Source: a virus
IMG/VR virus record: IMGVR_UViG_3300021197_000949
Span: 1-35,374 of that record
Reading direction: 5' to 3' (one strand)
Length of the DNA: 35,374 nt
The stretch's first letter is position 1. Each line of letters begins with the position of its first letter. The notes under the pieces are model-generated. The model saw only the letters and a list, made by a program, of their open reading frames with translations. It was not told the DNA's origin and made no database searches. Positions 7,431-15,836 of this stretch are shown here, one piece after another. The position numbers and the translations under genes were made by a program.

Positions 7431-9236
7431 ATGTCTAATATTGTTGAAAGACTCACCGAGGGTGTAGTCAACCGTGATATGCGTGCTGAGTCCCACGCTC
7501 TTCTATCTAAGTGGAAGAAAACTGGTCTTCTAGAGGGCATCGAGACTGAGCGCAAGCAAAACTCTATGGCTCGTCTACTTGAGAACCAAGCCAAAGAGCT
7601 TCTCCGTGAGAGCACCACTCTTGCTGGTGGCTCTGTCGAAGGCTTCGCTGCTGTTGCCTTCCCCATCGTCCGCCGCGTTTTCGCTGGTCTTATCGCCAAC
7701 GACCTCGTCAGCGTCCAGCCAATGAGCCTTCCCTCTGGTCTCATCTTCTTCCTTGACTTCACCTTCACTGGTGATCTCGGCGGTGTCCCTGGAACTGGTA
7801 GTCGCTTTGGCAACGCAGATGCTAAGTCAATCTACGGTACTGATCAGGTTGGTAAGGGAGTCATCGACGGTGTTGACCTCGTAGGCTCAAGCAAGCAGGA
7901 TCTCTCTGGTCCTCGCTCATCTGCCCGTGGTTACGCTTACGCTTCCCCATCTGGTAGCTCTGGTGTTGTTGCACAAGCAAACTTTGCTGTCAAAGCTGCT
8001 TTTGATCTTGATGGCGCAGTTTCTGTTGCTAACAAGAAGCTCATTGAGTTCGATCCCGATCTGCTCTCTAGCACCGATACTTCTTTGGGTCTTGTTGTTC
8101 TTGACATTACGGAAGCAAACCTTGCTTCTACTTTAGGGGATCTTGATCTTGACAACCTTTCGGCTGTCGCAGTGCTTGATCTTGCTGATCTTGACACTGC
8201 ACTCACTGCTCTAACTGCCACTCCTACTGACATCATCAGAAGGCTCACTCGTCCAGTTTCTGCTACCGAGTCTGCAACAGGTGTTGCCGCAATTCGATTT
8301 ACCATCGTAGCTGCTGCTGGTAATGTTACCGCTGGAGAGACTGGTAAAGGCGCTGACATTTCAGCAGGCACTTTCCAGCTACCAATTCGTGACACCATCG
8401 ATGCTGTTTCTGGTGTCGCTGGCGCAGTTGCTGGTGCCCTCTTCCCACTAGAAGGCAACGCCGACATCCCTGAGATTGACATCAAGGTTGATTCAACCGC
8501 AGTTACCGCTCAGACCAAGAAGCTCAAGGCTAAGTGGACTCCAGAACTCGGTCAGGACCTCAACGCATACCACAACTTGGATGCCGAGGTTGAGCTTACC
8601 TCAATCCTCTCCGAGCAGATTGCTCTTGAGATTGACCGTGAGATCCTCGCTGACCTCGTGAACGGCGCTACCGCCGCCACACGCTACTGGTCACGCGCTC
8701 CCGGTCTCTTCGTTGACGTTAACGGTAACGAGCTAGGCGCTGCTTCTGCGGCTCCTGACTTCACCGGCACCGTCTCCGAGTGGTACGAGACTCTCGTTGA
8801 GACAATCAATGATGTCTCCGCACAGATTCACCGCAAGACTCTACGTGGTGGTGCTAACTTCGTCGTCTGCGGACCTGAAGTTGCCAACATCCTTGAGTTC
8901 ACCGCTGGCTTCCGTGCTGCTGTCACTCACGACGACGAGAAGGGTTCCATCGGCGCTCTCAAGACTGGCTCACTAAGCAAGAAGTTTGATGTCATCGTTG
9001 ACCCCTACTTCCTCCGCAACGTGATTCTAATCGGTCGCCGTGGTTCTAGCTTCCTAGAGTCTGGTTATGTCTACGCACCTTACGTGCCGCTACAGACTAC
9101 ACCCACAATCTTTGGACCGGAAGACTTCGTTCCGCGTAAGGGTGTTATGACCCGTTACGCCAAGAAGATGGTCCGTCCAGATATGTACGGTCTAGTCGTC
9201 GTTCGTGGTCTCCTAGGTGAGTCTGGCGCTTCCTGA
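7431..9236 (+). CDS. Major capsid protein, T4 gp23-like (601 aa)
   Basis: HK97-fold shell protein. The stretch at about residues 75-110 (FPIVRRVFAGLIANDLVSVQPM, then LPSGLIFFLDF) is the well-conserved gp23 N-arm signature, and the C-terminal half has ATRYWSRAPGLFVDVNG and GGANFVVCGPEVANILE, as in other gp23 relatives. Residues 58-61 read LRE-S, fitting the (I/L)xE cleavage rule of the T4 prohead protease near the T4 cut after residue 65. It is longer than T4 gp23 (521 aa), with an extra Asp/Leu/Thr-rich stretch around 205-300. A strong AAGGAGG site lies at 7414-7420. Codons are strongly biased to C-ending forms, consistent with very high expression. Unit ends at a near-perfect terminator. Confidence 0.95.
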   Translation: MSNIVERLTEGVVNRDMRAESHALLSKWKKTGLLEGIETERKQNSMARLLENQAKELLRESTTLAGGSVEGFAAVAFPIVRRVFAGLIANDLVSVQPMSLPSGLIFFLDFTFTGDLGGVPGTGSRFGNADAKSIYGTDQVGKGVIDGVDLVGSSKQDLSGPRSSARGYAYASPSGSSGVVAQANFAVKAAFDLDGAVSVANKKLIEFDPDLLSSTDTSLGLVVLDITEANLASTLGDLDLDNLSAVAVLDLADLDTALTALTATPTDIIRRLTRPVSATESATGVAAIRFTIVAAAGNVTAGETGKGADISAGTFQLPIRDTIDAVSGVAGAVAGALFPLEGNADIPEIDIKVDSTAVTAQTKKLKAKWTPELGQDLNAYHNLDAEVELTSILSEQIALEIDREILADLVNGATAATRYWSRAPGLFVDVNGNELGAASAAPDFTGTVSEWYETLVETINDVSAQIHRKTLRGGANFVVCGPEVANILEFTAGFRAAVTHDDEKGSIGALKTGSLSKKFDVIVDPYFLRNVILIGRRGSSFLESGYVYAPYVPLQTTPTIFGPEDFVPRKGVMTRYAKKMVRPDMYGLVVVRGLLGESGAS

Positions 9237-9259
9237 TAAGTAAGCCACTTACTAAACCT

Positions 9260-9294
9260 AAGCCCCCCTACTTCGGTAGGGGGGCTTTTGCTTT
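9260..9294 (+). terminator. Strong intrinsic terminator after the major capsid gene
   Basis: A 12-bp perfect stem, AAGCCCCCCTAC (9260-9271) with GTAGGGGGGCTT (9276-9287), closes a TTCG tetraloop and is followed by TTTTGCTTT. This is the strongest terminator in the window, suited to the end of the most expressed unit. Confidence 0.93.
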
Positions 9295-9300
9295 GAGAGT

Positions 9301-9310
9301 ACTATTTAAA
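9301..9310 (+). promoter_or_regulatory. Putative late promoter motif ACTATTTAAA
   Basis: Member of the ACTATTTA family, 6 bases past the capsid terminator. It is 128 bases from the next ATG, much farther than the other copies, so the transcript would have a long leader. Confidence 0.6.
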
Positions 9311-9438
9311 GTAACTTGAAATATTCTCCTCTGGGCGAGGCCACTGCCCTTAGAAAGTTTTGATTCCGAAGTGGCTGGAATCAATTCATTGAATAAAACA
9401 AGTTATTGCAATAATATAATCATAAAGGAGAAAATATT
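9311..9438 (+). other. Long structured 5' leader of the 188-aa virion-type gene
   Basis: No gene is seen in these 128 bases. They contain a perfect 8-bp stem TTGATTCC (9360-9367) / GGAATCAA (9377-9384) with a 9-base loop, a 12-base palindrome TTATTGCAATAA (9403-9414) and an AAGGAG ribosome site at 9425-9430. A TATAAT at 9415-9420 has no matching -35 and is probably chance. Role unknown; transcript stabilisation or translational control are possible. Confidence 0.45.
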
Positions 9439-10005
9439 ATGGGAAATAGAAGAATAGGACGTAAAAGACTTTTTGCTTTAGATAAGCTAGGGCAGAAGCA
9501 AACTAAGACTGCGGGAGCAGCAATGGTTGATTCTCTTGGCAACCAGACTGGAACCAGAAACGCTTCAGAGATATTGACTGAAATTGAAATTGACCTCAAT
9601 CCAGCAGCAGGCGCTGCACACAGTTTTGCTACTGATACAGCAATTGGTGTCTCATCATCAAGCGGCACGCATGGGTCAGCAACCATTGTTAAGGTTGATG
9701 TGGCTGTACATGGTGCAGTTACTGATATGGAACTTATCTGCCTTGAAGTGCCGACTGGAGGCAATGCAGACATCGATCTCTATACTAACGGCGCTGCGGT
9801 TCTCGCTAGCGGCAGCGTAGCGGGCACTAAGTTAATTAACAACGGAGCCTGGACCTATGTTGGTCAAAGTAATTCAGCCGCCCTCGCCGCAGCTTCAGAC
9901 GATCTATTTGTCTACATAGCAACAGGGGCTGCTACTAATGCAGATTACACCGCTGGTAAATATATTCTTAGGCTTTACGGTCACGAAATTTTTAGTGATC
10001 TATAG
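9439..10005 (+). CDS. Putative virion protein, possibly head decoration (188 aa)
   Basis: Basic N-terminus (MGNRRIGRKRLFALDKLGQ) followed by an Ala/Gly/Thr-rich beta-type domain with no Cys-based metal site and no membrane segment. I recall similar GNRR-GRKRL starts in uncharacterised proteins of marine phages but cannot name a family. Its own late-type motif, long leader and bracketing terminators indicate a separately controlled late gene between capsid and neck genes, where head decoration or stabilising proteins often lie. Role is inferred from location. It shares its transcript with the Pro-Ala-Lys peptide 8 bases downstream. Confidence 0.6.
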   Translation: MGNRRIGRKRLFALDKLGQKQTKTAGAAMVDSLGNQTGTRNASEILTEIEIDLNPAAGAAHSFATDTAIGVSSSSGTHGSATIVKVDVAVHGAVTDMELICLEVPTGGNADIDLYTNGAAVLASGSVAGTKLINNGAWTYVGQSNSAALAAASDDLFVYIATGAATNADYTAGKYILRLYGHEIFSDL

Positions 10006-10013
10006 GATTTACA

Positions 10014-10172
10014 ATGAGTAAAAAAAGAATTTTAAGAAATAGACAGTCTTCTGCTCCAGCGGCTCCCGCCAAGGCACCAGCTAAGGCACCAGCTAAAGCT
10101 CCCGCAAAGGCAAAGGCGCCCGCCAAACCCCGCGCGAAGCCCGCTAGAAAAAAGGTTGCTAAGTCCGAGTAA
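10014..10172 (+). CDS. 52-aa Pro-Ala-Lys repeat peptide, histone H1-tail-like
   Basis: ATG 10014 is preceded by AGGA at 10004-10007, six bases away, and the frame runs to TAA 10170-10172. The peptide starts MSKKRILRNRQSS, then has at least four (A)PAK repeats and a basic tail ending KPARKKVAKSE. Charge is very high (Lys/Arg about 17 against one Glu), with no hydrophobic core, so it should be disordered and nucleic-acid binding, like the C-terminal tails of histone H1 or bacterial PAKK-tailed proteins. It follows a virion-type gene in a late unit and is closed by its own terminator. A role in DNA condensation in the head or as a packaged protein is inferred. The repeat could be shrunk or expanded by slippage. 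Confidence 0.8.
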   Translation: MSKKRILRNRQSSAPAAPAKAPAKAPAKAPAKAKAPAKPRAKPARKKVAKSE

Positions 10173-10190
10173 ATCAAACTAACGTTTGTT

Positions 10191-10230
10191 GCCCCCCTCA
10201 TCTAACAAGGTGAGGGGGGCTTTTGTTTGT
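10191..10230 (+). terminator. Intrinsic terminator after the Pro-Ala-Lys peptide
   Basis: GCCCCCCTCA (10191-10200) pairs perfectly with TGAGGGGGGC (10211-10220) over a 10-base loop, followed by TTTTGTTTGT. A late-type motif follows at 10237. Confidence 0.9.
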
Positions 10231-10236
10231 TCTTTC

Positions 10237-10246
10237 ACTATTTACT
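10237..10246 (+). promoter_or_regulatory. Putative late promoter motif ACTATTTACT
   Basis: Reads CACTATTTACTAC, identical over 13 bases to the copy at 31027-31039. Located between the terminator at 10191 and the neck gene, with AGGAGG at 10253-10258. Confidence 0.65.
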
Positions 10247-10266
10247 ACGAACAGGAGGCTCCATGA

Positions 10267-11544
10267 ATGCCTACAAACTTACAACCACTTTCAGAAACTA
10301 GTGCGATAATCTTATCATCCACGGGGACTCCTTCCGCAGTTGCAGCCGCCGTCCCTTTCGGAGTCTACAATAGCTCAGATTACTTCTTAAGCGGTGCAGC
10401 AAAACAAGTAGACTTTGTTTACAAAAGATTGGGCGGCGATGTTGTAGACATCGAACTAACAGATTCGAATGTTTATGCTGCTTATGAAGAAGCAGTCCTA
10501 GAATATTCTTACATCCTTAATATGCATCAAGGCAAAAACATTCTGACCGATGCTCTTGGAAAACTTACAGGCACATTCGATCACAAAGGTGATTCCTTGT
10601 CTGGTCCTGCTGGAACCAACTTACAGTATTCCAAAATTACACTATCTTACGCAAATAAGATAGGAGATGCTGTAGCAACAATGGCTGGATTCGGTGGAAC
10701 AACCCCGATCTATTCCGCATCATTCACAACCGTCAAAAATCAACAGGATTATGACCTACAATCTATCATCTCTGGCGCGTCCGCAACAGGATTGGACGAC
10801 GACGGCAATGCTGTGCCTTATGCTGGAAAAGTTGGAGACTCCAGAGTCATAATCGATAAAGTTTTTTATCGCTCCCCAATCGCTATGTGGCGCTTCTATG
10901 GCTACTATGGCGGCATCGGTGTCGCAGGCAACGCCTCCACCTACGGTCAGTATGCTGATGACTCTACTTTCGAGATTATTCCAACTTGGCAGAACAAACT
11001 ACAAGCAATAATGTATGAAGATGCTCTCTACACAAGAACATCTCATTACTCATTTGAGATTCTAGATAACAAGCTTAGACTCTACCCCACACCCCGAGGA
11101 CACGACAACTTCGCTGGTTACCTCAACCGCATCTGGGTCCGCTTCCGCGTAGCCGATAACTCTTGGGGCGAGACTGGCGATGTAAACACAGGTGTAGAAG
11201 GCGTCAACAACATCAACACGCTACCATTTGACAACATTCCCTACGAGAACATTAACTCTATGGGTAAGCAATGGATTCGCAACTATGCTCTCGCTCTCTG
11301 TAAAGAGATGCTGGGACAGATTCGTGGTAAGTTCCAGACCGTCCCAATCCCAGGCGAATCCGTCACTCTCAACTACTCTGCGCTTCTATCCGAGGCACAA
11401 AAAGAAAAAGATGATCTCCGACAAAAACTAACAGACATGTTGAAAGAGATAGAATACACCGAGTTGGCTAAGAAAGATCAAGAGAAGGTCACGGCAGCAG
11501 AAGAAACTCTTCGTCGCTCTCCGCTACCCATCTTTGTAGGATAA
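10267..11544 (+). CDS. Neck / head-completion protein, probably T4 gp13-like (425 aa)
   Basis: First gene of a neck operon that continues with gp14- and gp15-like genes, the T4 order. Residues about 55-85 (VDIELTDSNVYAAYEEAVLEYSYIL) resemble the helical start of head-tail connector proteins; a Lys/Glu-rich helix lies near the C-terminus (QKEKDDLRQKLTDMLKEIEY). It is longer than T4 gp13 (309 aa). Start: ATG 10267 is in frame and 8 bases from AGGAGG; the ATG at 10263 runs into an early stop. Only the position and the connector-like helix support the assignment, so the gp13 name is an inference. Confidence 0.65.
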   Translation: MPTNLQPLSETSAIILSSTGTPSAVAAAVPFGVYNSSDYFLSGAAKQVDFVYKRLGGDVVDIELTDSNVYAAYEEAVLEYSYILNMHQGKNILTDALGKLTGTFDHKGDSLSGPAGTNLQYSKITLSYANKIGDAVATMAGFGGTTPIYSASFTTVKNQQDYDLQSIISGASATGLDDDGNAVPYAGKVGDSRVIIDKVFYRSPIAMWRFYGYYGGIGVAGNASTYGQYADDSTFEIIPTWQNKLQAIMYEDALYTRTSHYSFEILDNKLRLYPTPRGHDNFAGYLNRIWVRFRVADNSWGETGDVNTGVEGVNNINTLPFDNIPYENINSMGKQWIRNYALALCKEMLGQIRGKFQTVPIPGESVTLNYSALLSEAQKEKDDLRQKLTDMLKEIEYTELAKKDQEKVTAAEETLRRSPLPIFVG

Positions 11545-11548
11545 TTAA

Positions 11549-12040
11549 ATGTCAGATAATGAATGGTCCAGACCAGCATCACCTCCTCCTCCACTCTTTC
11601 TTGGTAAGAAGGAACGCGATCTTGTAAAGCAAGTCAATGATGAACTTGTAGAAAAGGTTATTGGACAACAGATCCTTTACTACCCTATTGATCTGGAAAC
11701 AACCAACTTTCACGAACTTTATGGTGAGGCAGTAGAGAAAACTTATTTACCACCCGTAAGAGTTTACGCCCTAGTTAAGTTTGATGAAGACAATACTTCT
11801 TATCTAGATTCAGTAGGGGTAGACAATGTCTCAAAGATCACCGTCCACTTCCACAAGCGCAGACTTACAGAAGACCAAGATCTATTTGTCCGCGAAGGAG
11901 ACTTTGTTCTTTATGGAGATCTCTACTATGAGATTATGGGCTTATCTTCTGCTAGAAGATTATTCGGCCAAGTAAACCAAACATTTGAAATCTCTGCTAC
12001 ATGCAAGAGAGCACGCAAAGGACTATTCGATGCTACCTGA
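11549..12040 (+). CDS. Neck protein, T4 gp14-like (163 aa)
   Basis: Head-tail connector that closes the portal channel. The C-terminal half resembles the gp14 core: KITVHFHKRRLT, then REGDFVLYGDLYYEIMG and a RLFGQVNQTFEISATC strand, matching the T4 pattern of a beta domain with a GDLIYF...LFEI block followed by a Gln-rich YQLGQ strand. Shorter than T4 gp14 (256 aa), lacking its C-terminal tail. It starts 4 bases after the gp13-like gene and its end overlaps the next gene by 11 bases. The N-terminus is Pro-rich (ASPPPPLFLG). Confidence 0.7.
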   Translation: MSDNEWSRPASPPPPLFLGKKERDLVKQVNDELVEKVIGQQILYYPIDLETTNFHELYGEAVEKTYLPPVRVYALVKFDEDNTSYLDSVGVDNVSKITVHFHKRRLTEDQDLFVREGDFVLYGDLYYEIMGLSSARRLFGQVNQTFEISATCKRARKGLFDAT

Positions 12041-12917
12041 TAACTTTGATTTCGCGCAACTACCCGAAGATAAAAAAGACTTTACTCTACAAGAGATAGG
12101 GATGTTGGGTTCTCGCATAGAAGACATAGACTATGCGATGATGTCTTGGATCAAAGAAGATCTAGACCTTTCTACAATAACAAATGAAGGCTACAAGCGC
12201 GTTCCTGTTTTATGGCAAACTCCCGAGCGAGCATTTCAAATTAAGAAGAACAGAGATCTTAGGGTGCCTGATGATCATAGTTCGGGCGCTATCATTCTTC
12301 CTGTTGTTACAGTTGAGAGAACAGCGATAACCAAAGATCCATCAAGAAAGGGCGGCTACCAAGCACAGATTTTCTCAAATCAGCGCAACGGCAGAGTAGG
12401 TCGAATGACTATCGCCAAGAGAATCAAGCAAGACAAGACGCGCAACTTCGCAGTAGTCGGCAACACACGCACAAACACATCAGGGGATAGGCAGAAATAC
12501 TTCCCGAGAGTAAACAAAAAAGTTGTTGTCGAAACATTATCTATTCCTATTCCAATCTACGTCAATCTTGATTACAAGATAATAGTAAAGACCGAATACC
12601 AACAGCAGATGAATGATCTAACCCAGCCCTTTATGACGAGAACAGGTCAGATAAATTCTTTTGTTATGCGCAGAAATGGTCATCTTTATGAGGCGTTCAT
12701 CGACCAGGGCTTCGCCCAGTCCAATAATGTCGCAAATCTAGGCGAAGATGAGAGGCAGTTCACAAGCGAAGTAAGCATCAAGGTTCTCGGCTATCTAATC
12801 GGCGAAGGCAATAGCGATGATAGACCAATTGTTACCAAAGAAGAAAGCATAGTAGAGATAACTTATCCACGAGAAACCGTCGTCCCAGCAGGCAACGATA
12901 ACTTTTTAATGGACTAA
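12030..12917 (+). CDS. Tail completion / sheath stabiliser, T4 gp15-like (295 aa)
   Basis: Terminates the tail tube and sheath so the head can join. The architecture follows gp15: a KRVPVLWQTPERAF segment, an IILPVVTVERTAI strand, then IPIPIYVNLDYKIIVKTEYQQQM and QPFM, a FVMRRNG...EAFIDQGF block and a SEVSIKVLGYLIGEG strand near the end, parallel to T4's MIYELSIFTRYEDD...PYFQPHF...RRIEWSLTFEVNGW. Start chosen at ATG 12030 (MLPDNFDF) because AAAGGA sits 8 bases upstream; a longer frame from 11985 would overlap the gp14-like gene by 56 bases and adds a poor sequence. Ends the neck operon. Confidence 0.75.
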   Translation: MLPDNFDFAQLPEDKKDFTLQEIGMLGSRIEDIDYAMMSWIKEDLDLSTITNEGYKRVPVLWQTPERAFQIKKNRDLRVPDDHSSGAIILPVVTVERTAITKDPSRKGGYQAQIFSNQRNGRVGRMTIAKRIKQDKTRNFAVVGNTRTNTSGDRQKYFPRVNKKVVVETLSIPIPIYVNLDYKIIVKTEYQQQMNDLTQPFMTRTGQINSFVMRRNGHLYEAFIDQGFAQSNNVANLGEDERQFTSEVSIKVLGYLIGEGNSDDRPIVTKEESIVEITYPRETVVPAGNDNFLMD

Positions 12918-12949
12918 ACACATCCTGAAGTCTCTTTGGAACTAGTACT

Positions 12950-12958
12950 ACTATTTAC
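12950..12958 (+). promoter_or_regulatory. Putative late promoter motif ACTATTTAC ahead of the sheath gene
   Basis: Family motif, 54 bases from the sheath ATG. The leader holds a small hairpin (ATGCT 12972-12976 with AGCAT 12981-12985) followed by TATTTTT, which might attenuate or stabilise the transcript. No clear terminator separates it from the gp15-like gene. Confidence 0.6.
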
Positions 12959-13012
12959 ATTATGATTGAAGATGCTATCTAGCATTATTTTTACAAAAGA
13001 GAGGTTTCTAGA

Positions 13013-15808
13013 ATGTCAGTTAAAAGCTTTAAGTTTGTGTCTCCCGGCGTGTTTATCAACGAGATTGATAACTCTTTTCGCCCCCGCACACCAGAAAACA
13101 TCGGACCAGTAGTCATTGGACGTGCTGCTAGAGGTCCTGCCATGCAACCAATTAGGGTTGAGTCATACTCTGAGTTTGTCGAGGTGTTTGGCGATACAGT
13201 ACCCGGAAATGCGGGCGGTGATGTCTACCGAGGCGGTAATTATCAGTCCCCAATGTACGGAACTTATGCAGCCAAGGCTTTCTTAAATTCTAACGTTGCG
13301 CCCCTTACTTATATTCGCTTACTAGGTACACAAAACACAAATGCCACAAGCGACGGATATGCAGGCTGGGAAACAACCGACTCTCCTGCTGCCACACTTG
13401 CAAGTAACGGTGGTGCTTACGGTCTTTGGGTATTTAAAGATTCTGATAAGACTGACAACGTTTTGGGAACTGGGCAGTTAGCTGCTATTTGGTATCTTGA
13501 CGATGCATCTACAATTCTTCTATCGGGCGCTTTTTCAGGTGACTCAGGAAACACGACTGCTTCTGTTGGCGCTGTTATCAGCACTAACAGTAGCAAAAAC
13601 TATGTGGTAGAGGTTGCTTCATCAGGCGTATCTGAAAAGTTTGAGTTCAACTTCCGACTTGGCGATAGTAAGTTCGCTAGAGGTGTATTCAATACTAATC
13701 CACAACTTGGAAATGTAAACGCTAGTAGCTTTTACGATGCTACACTAGAAAAGAAGTACTTCCTTGGTGAAACTTTCGAACAAGAATTAGTAGATGCCGG
13801 ATTAACAGATGCTGGCACCAGCGCCATTGTTCTACCAATAGCACAAGCAGATGCGACCACTATTGGACCACACAAGAATCGCTTTGGAACCCTAGAAGCA
13901 GAAACTGGATTTATCCTTGGTCAAGATCTCGGCGCGGCAGCATCCTATAGTGCTCAGAGCGCACAACAATTGTTCCGCTTTATCGGTCGCGGTCATGGCG
14001 AGTGGCTAAACAAGAATGTCAAAATTTCAATCGAGAATGTGAGACCATCGACCACCAGAACTTCTGATTATGGATCCTTCTCGGTTGTCCTTAGATCTCT
14101 AAATGATACTGATTCTAAAGTTTCTGTTATTGAACGATTTGATAATCTAAATCTAGATCCAACTTCCGAGAACTTTATTGCAAGAAAAATTGGTAACATG
14201 TACATGGAGTGGAATGAATCTGAACGCAGAATACGTCACTATGGTGAATACCCGAACCTATCTAAATTTGTTAGAGTAGAGATGAACGAAGCCGTCGAAG
14301 ACGGTGCGGCAGATGCCAAATACCTTCCGTTTGGTTACCAAGGTCCCAAAAAGTATGCTGATGTTTCAAGCTGGTCTGGTGATGCGTTGACCGCCTCTGA
14401 TTACATTTACTCTGGTACTGTTTATGGTCTACCAACTGGGGGCTATCTTGCCACTAGTAGTGCCGGCGCCAATTCAACTACTGCTTCTTTTGCCTTCCCA
14501 AGCGTAAGATTGCGTGTTAGTTCTTCTGACGGAGGACTACCAGACCAGAAGAACGCTTACTTTGGTATGCAAACTACTCAAACTTCTGGAGGGTCACGTC
14601 CTGATGCTTCCGTTTCAGATCCACACAGATATTGGCCCGGCACTACTGAAGTTTCTTATTACTTCAGTCTTGATGACGTTATTGTAAATGCTGATGGCTC
14701 AGCTTACTACGAAAGCGGTTCTCGCGCGGCAGGTACTAGTCGTACCGCGACAAGTGGCTCTGATTTCTTAATTGAGGACGATAGCTACAATCGCTTTACT
14801 ACCCCATTATACGGTGGATTCGACGGGTTTGATATCTTTAAGCCCGACCCGATGTATAATGATGGTATGGGAAGCAACCAGCTTACAGATTATCGCCAAA
14901 ACACTTATCGCCGCGCCATTGATACAATCGCAGATCCTGAGTTTGTTGACATGAATCTTCTATCAGTCCCCGGTCTTACTAATACCGGACTCACTACCCA
15001 TATGATTGACGTTTGTGAAGAACGAGCAGACGCAATGGCAGTTATAGACCTACCAAATGTCTACAAGCCATTCGCCGAAGGCAATGTAAGTAACCGCCGC
15101 GACAGAGTAACAGGCAATGCTACTCAGGCTGCCCAAGATCTTCGCACAAGGCAGATTGATTCTTCTTACGGTGCCACTTTCTTCCCTTGGGTACAGACAC
15201 TGGACGCCCCAAGTGGGCAGTTACTTTGGATTCCGCCCTCTGTTGCCATGATGGGCGTACTCGCAAGCTCTGAAAGACAATCTCAGGTATGGTTCGCACC
15301 CGCTGGCTTCAACCGTGGAGGTCTTTCTGACGGTGCTGCCGGTATTCCGGTCTCTAATGTCACTCAGAGACTAACTTCTAAGGAAAGAGACACACTCTAT
15401 GAGGCTCGCATCAACCCGATTGCCAGCTTCCCAAGCTCCGGCATCGTAGTGTTCGGTCAGAAGACCCTACAAGAGCGCCCCTCTGCTCTAGACCGCATCA
15501 ACGTGCGTCGTCTAGTCATCTACCTCAAGAAGCAGATTTCCATCCTATCTACACAGATTCTCTTCGAGCAGAATGTGCAGGCAACTTGGAACCGTTTCAA
15601 GGGTCTAGTCGAGCCGCTCCTAGCCAACGTCAAGGTTCAGTTCGGTATCTCTGATTACCGTCTCATCCTCGACGAGAGCACAACAACCCCTGACCTAGTT
15701 GATCAGAACATCATGTATGCAAAGATCATGGTCAAACCAGCCCGCGCCATTGAATACATCGCAATTGATTTTGTGGTGGCTTCTACCGGCGCATCATTCG
15801 ACGATTGA
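13013..15808 (+). CDS. Tail sheath protein, T4 gp18-like (931 aa)
   Basis: Contractile sheath subunit. N-terminus SPGVFINEIDNSF and GPVVIGRAARGP are the classic sheath start that leads into the linker handshake. The C-terminal domain (RLVIYLKKQISILSTQ ... QNVQATWNRF ... VKVQFGISDYRLILDEST ... ARAIEYIAIDFV) is the conserved core of gp18-type sheaths. At 931 aa it is much longer than T4 gp18 (659 aa); the extra length is in the middle (about residues 120-600), where surface domains are usually inserted. An AGAGAGG ribosome site precedes the ATG. It is followed by a GC stem-loop and then the tube gene. Confidence 0.93.
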   Translation: MSVKSFKFVSPGVFINEIDNSFRPRTPENIGPVVIGRAARGPAMQPIRVESYSEFVEVFGDTVPGNAGGDVYRGGNYQSPMYGTYAAKAFLNSNVAPLTYIRLLGTQNTNATSDGYAGWETTDSPAATLASNGGAYGLWVFKDSDKTDNVLGTGQLAAIWYLDDASTILLSGAFSGDSGNTTASVGAVISTNSSKNYVVEVASSGVSEKFEFNFRLGDSKFARGVFNTNPQLGNVNASSFYDATLEKKYFLGETFEQELVDAGLTDAGTSAIVLPIAQADATTIGPHKNRFGTLEAETGFILGQDLGAAASYSAQSAQQLFRFIGRGHGEWLNKNVKISIENVRPSTTRTSDYGSFSVVLRSLNDTDSKVSVIERFDNLNLDPTSENFIARKIGNMYMEWNESERRIRHYGEYPNLSKFVRVEMNEAVEDGAADAKYLPFGYQGPKKYADVSSWSGDALTASDYIYSGTVYGLPTGGYLATSSAGANSTTASFAFPSVRLRVSSSDGGLPDQKNAYFGMQTTQTSGGSRPDASVSDPHRYWPGTTEVSYYFSLDDVIVNADGSAYYESGSRAAGTSRTATSGSDFLIEDDSYNRFTTPLYGGFDGFDIFKPDPMYNDGMGSNQLTDYRQNTYRRAIDTIADPEFVDMNLLSVPGLTNTGLTTHMIDVCEERADAMAVIDLPNVYKPFAEGNVSNRRDRVTGNATQAAQDLRTRQIDSSYGATFFPWVQTLDAPSGQLLWIPPSVAMMGVLASSERQSQVWFAPAGFNRGGLSDGAAGIPVSNVTQRLTSKERDTLYEARINPIASFPSSGIVVFGQKTLQERPSALDRINVRRLVIYLKKQISILSTQILFEQNVQATWNRFKGLVEPLLANVKVQFGISDYRLILDESTTTPDLVDQNIMYAKIMVKPARAIEYIAIDFVVASTGASFDD

Positions 15809-15813
15809 TAAAC

Positions 15814-15829
15814 GGGGGCTTTTGCCCCC
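15814..15829 (+). other. GC stem-loop between sheath and tube genes, without a U-tract
   Basis: GGGGGC (15814-15819), TTTT loop, GCCCCC (15824-15829). Unlike the other intergenic hairpins it has no following T run on either strand. It may be a weak terminator or a processing/stability element that sets the sheath-to-tube ratio. Confidence 0.55.
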
Positions 15830-15836
15830 ACCAACT

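Noticed and set aside
7937-8485. 182-codon minus-strand frame within the capsid gene
   Set aside because: Shadow of the strongly biased codon use of the capsid gene; gp23-like identity of the + strand is clear.
9392-9420. TATAAT promoter just before the 188-aa gene
   Set aside because: No -35 at the right distance and the start would fall in the ribosome site; the AT-rich leader explains the match.
9992-10201. Minus-strand Ala/Gly-rich frame
   Set aside because: Mirror of the Pro-Ala-Lys repeats on the + strand; the + strand frame has a ribosome site and terminator in the right place.
11985-12029. 15-codon N-terminal extension of the gp15-like protein
   Set aside because: Would overlap the gp14-like gene by 56 bases without a ribosome site; ATG 12030 has AAAGGA at proper spacing.
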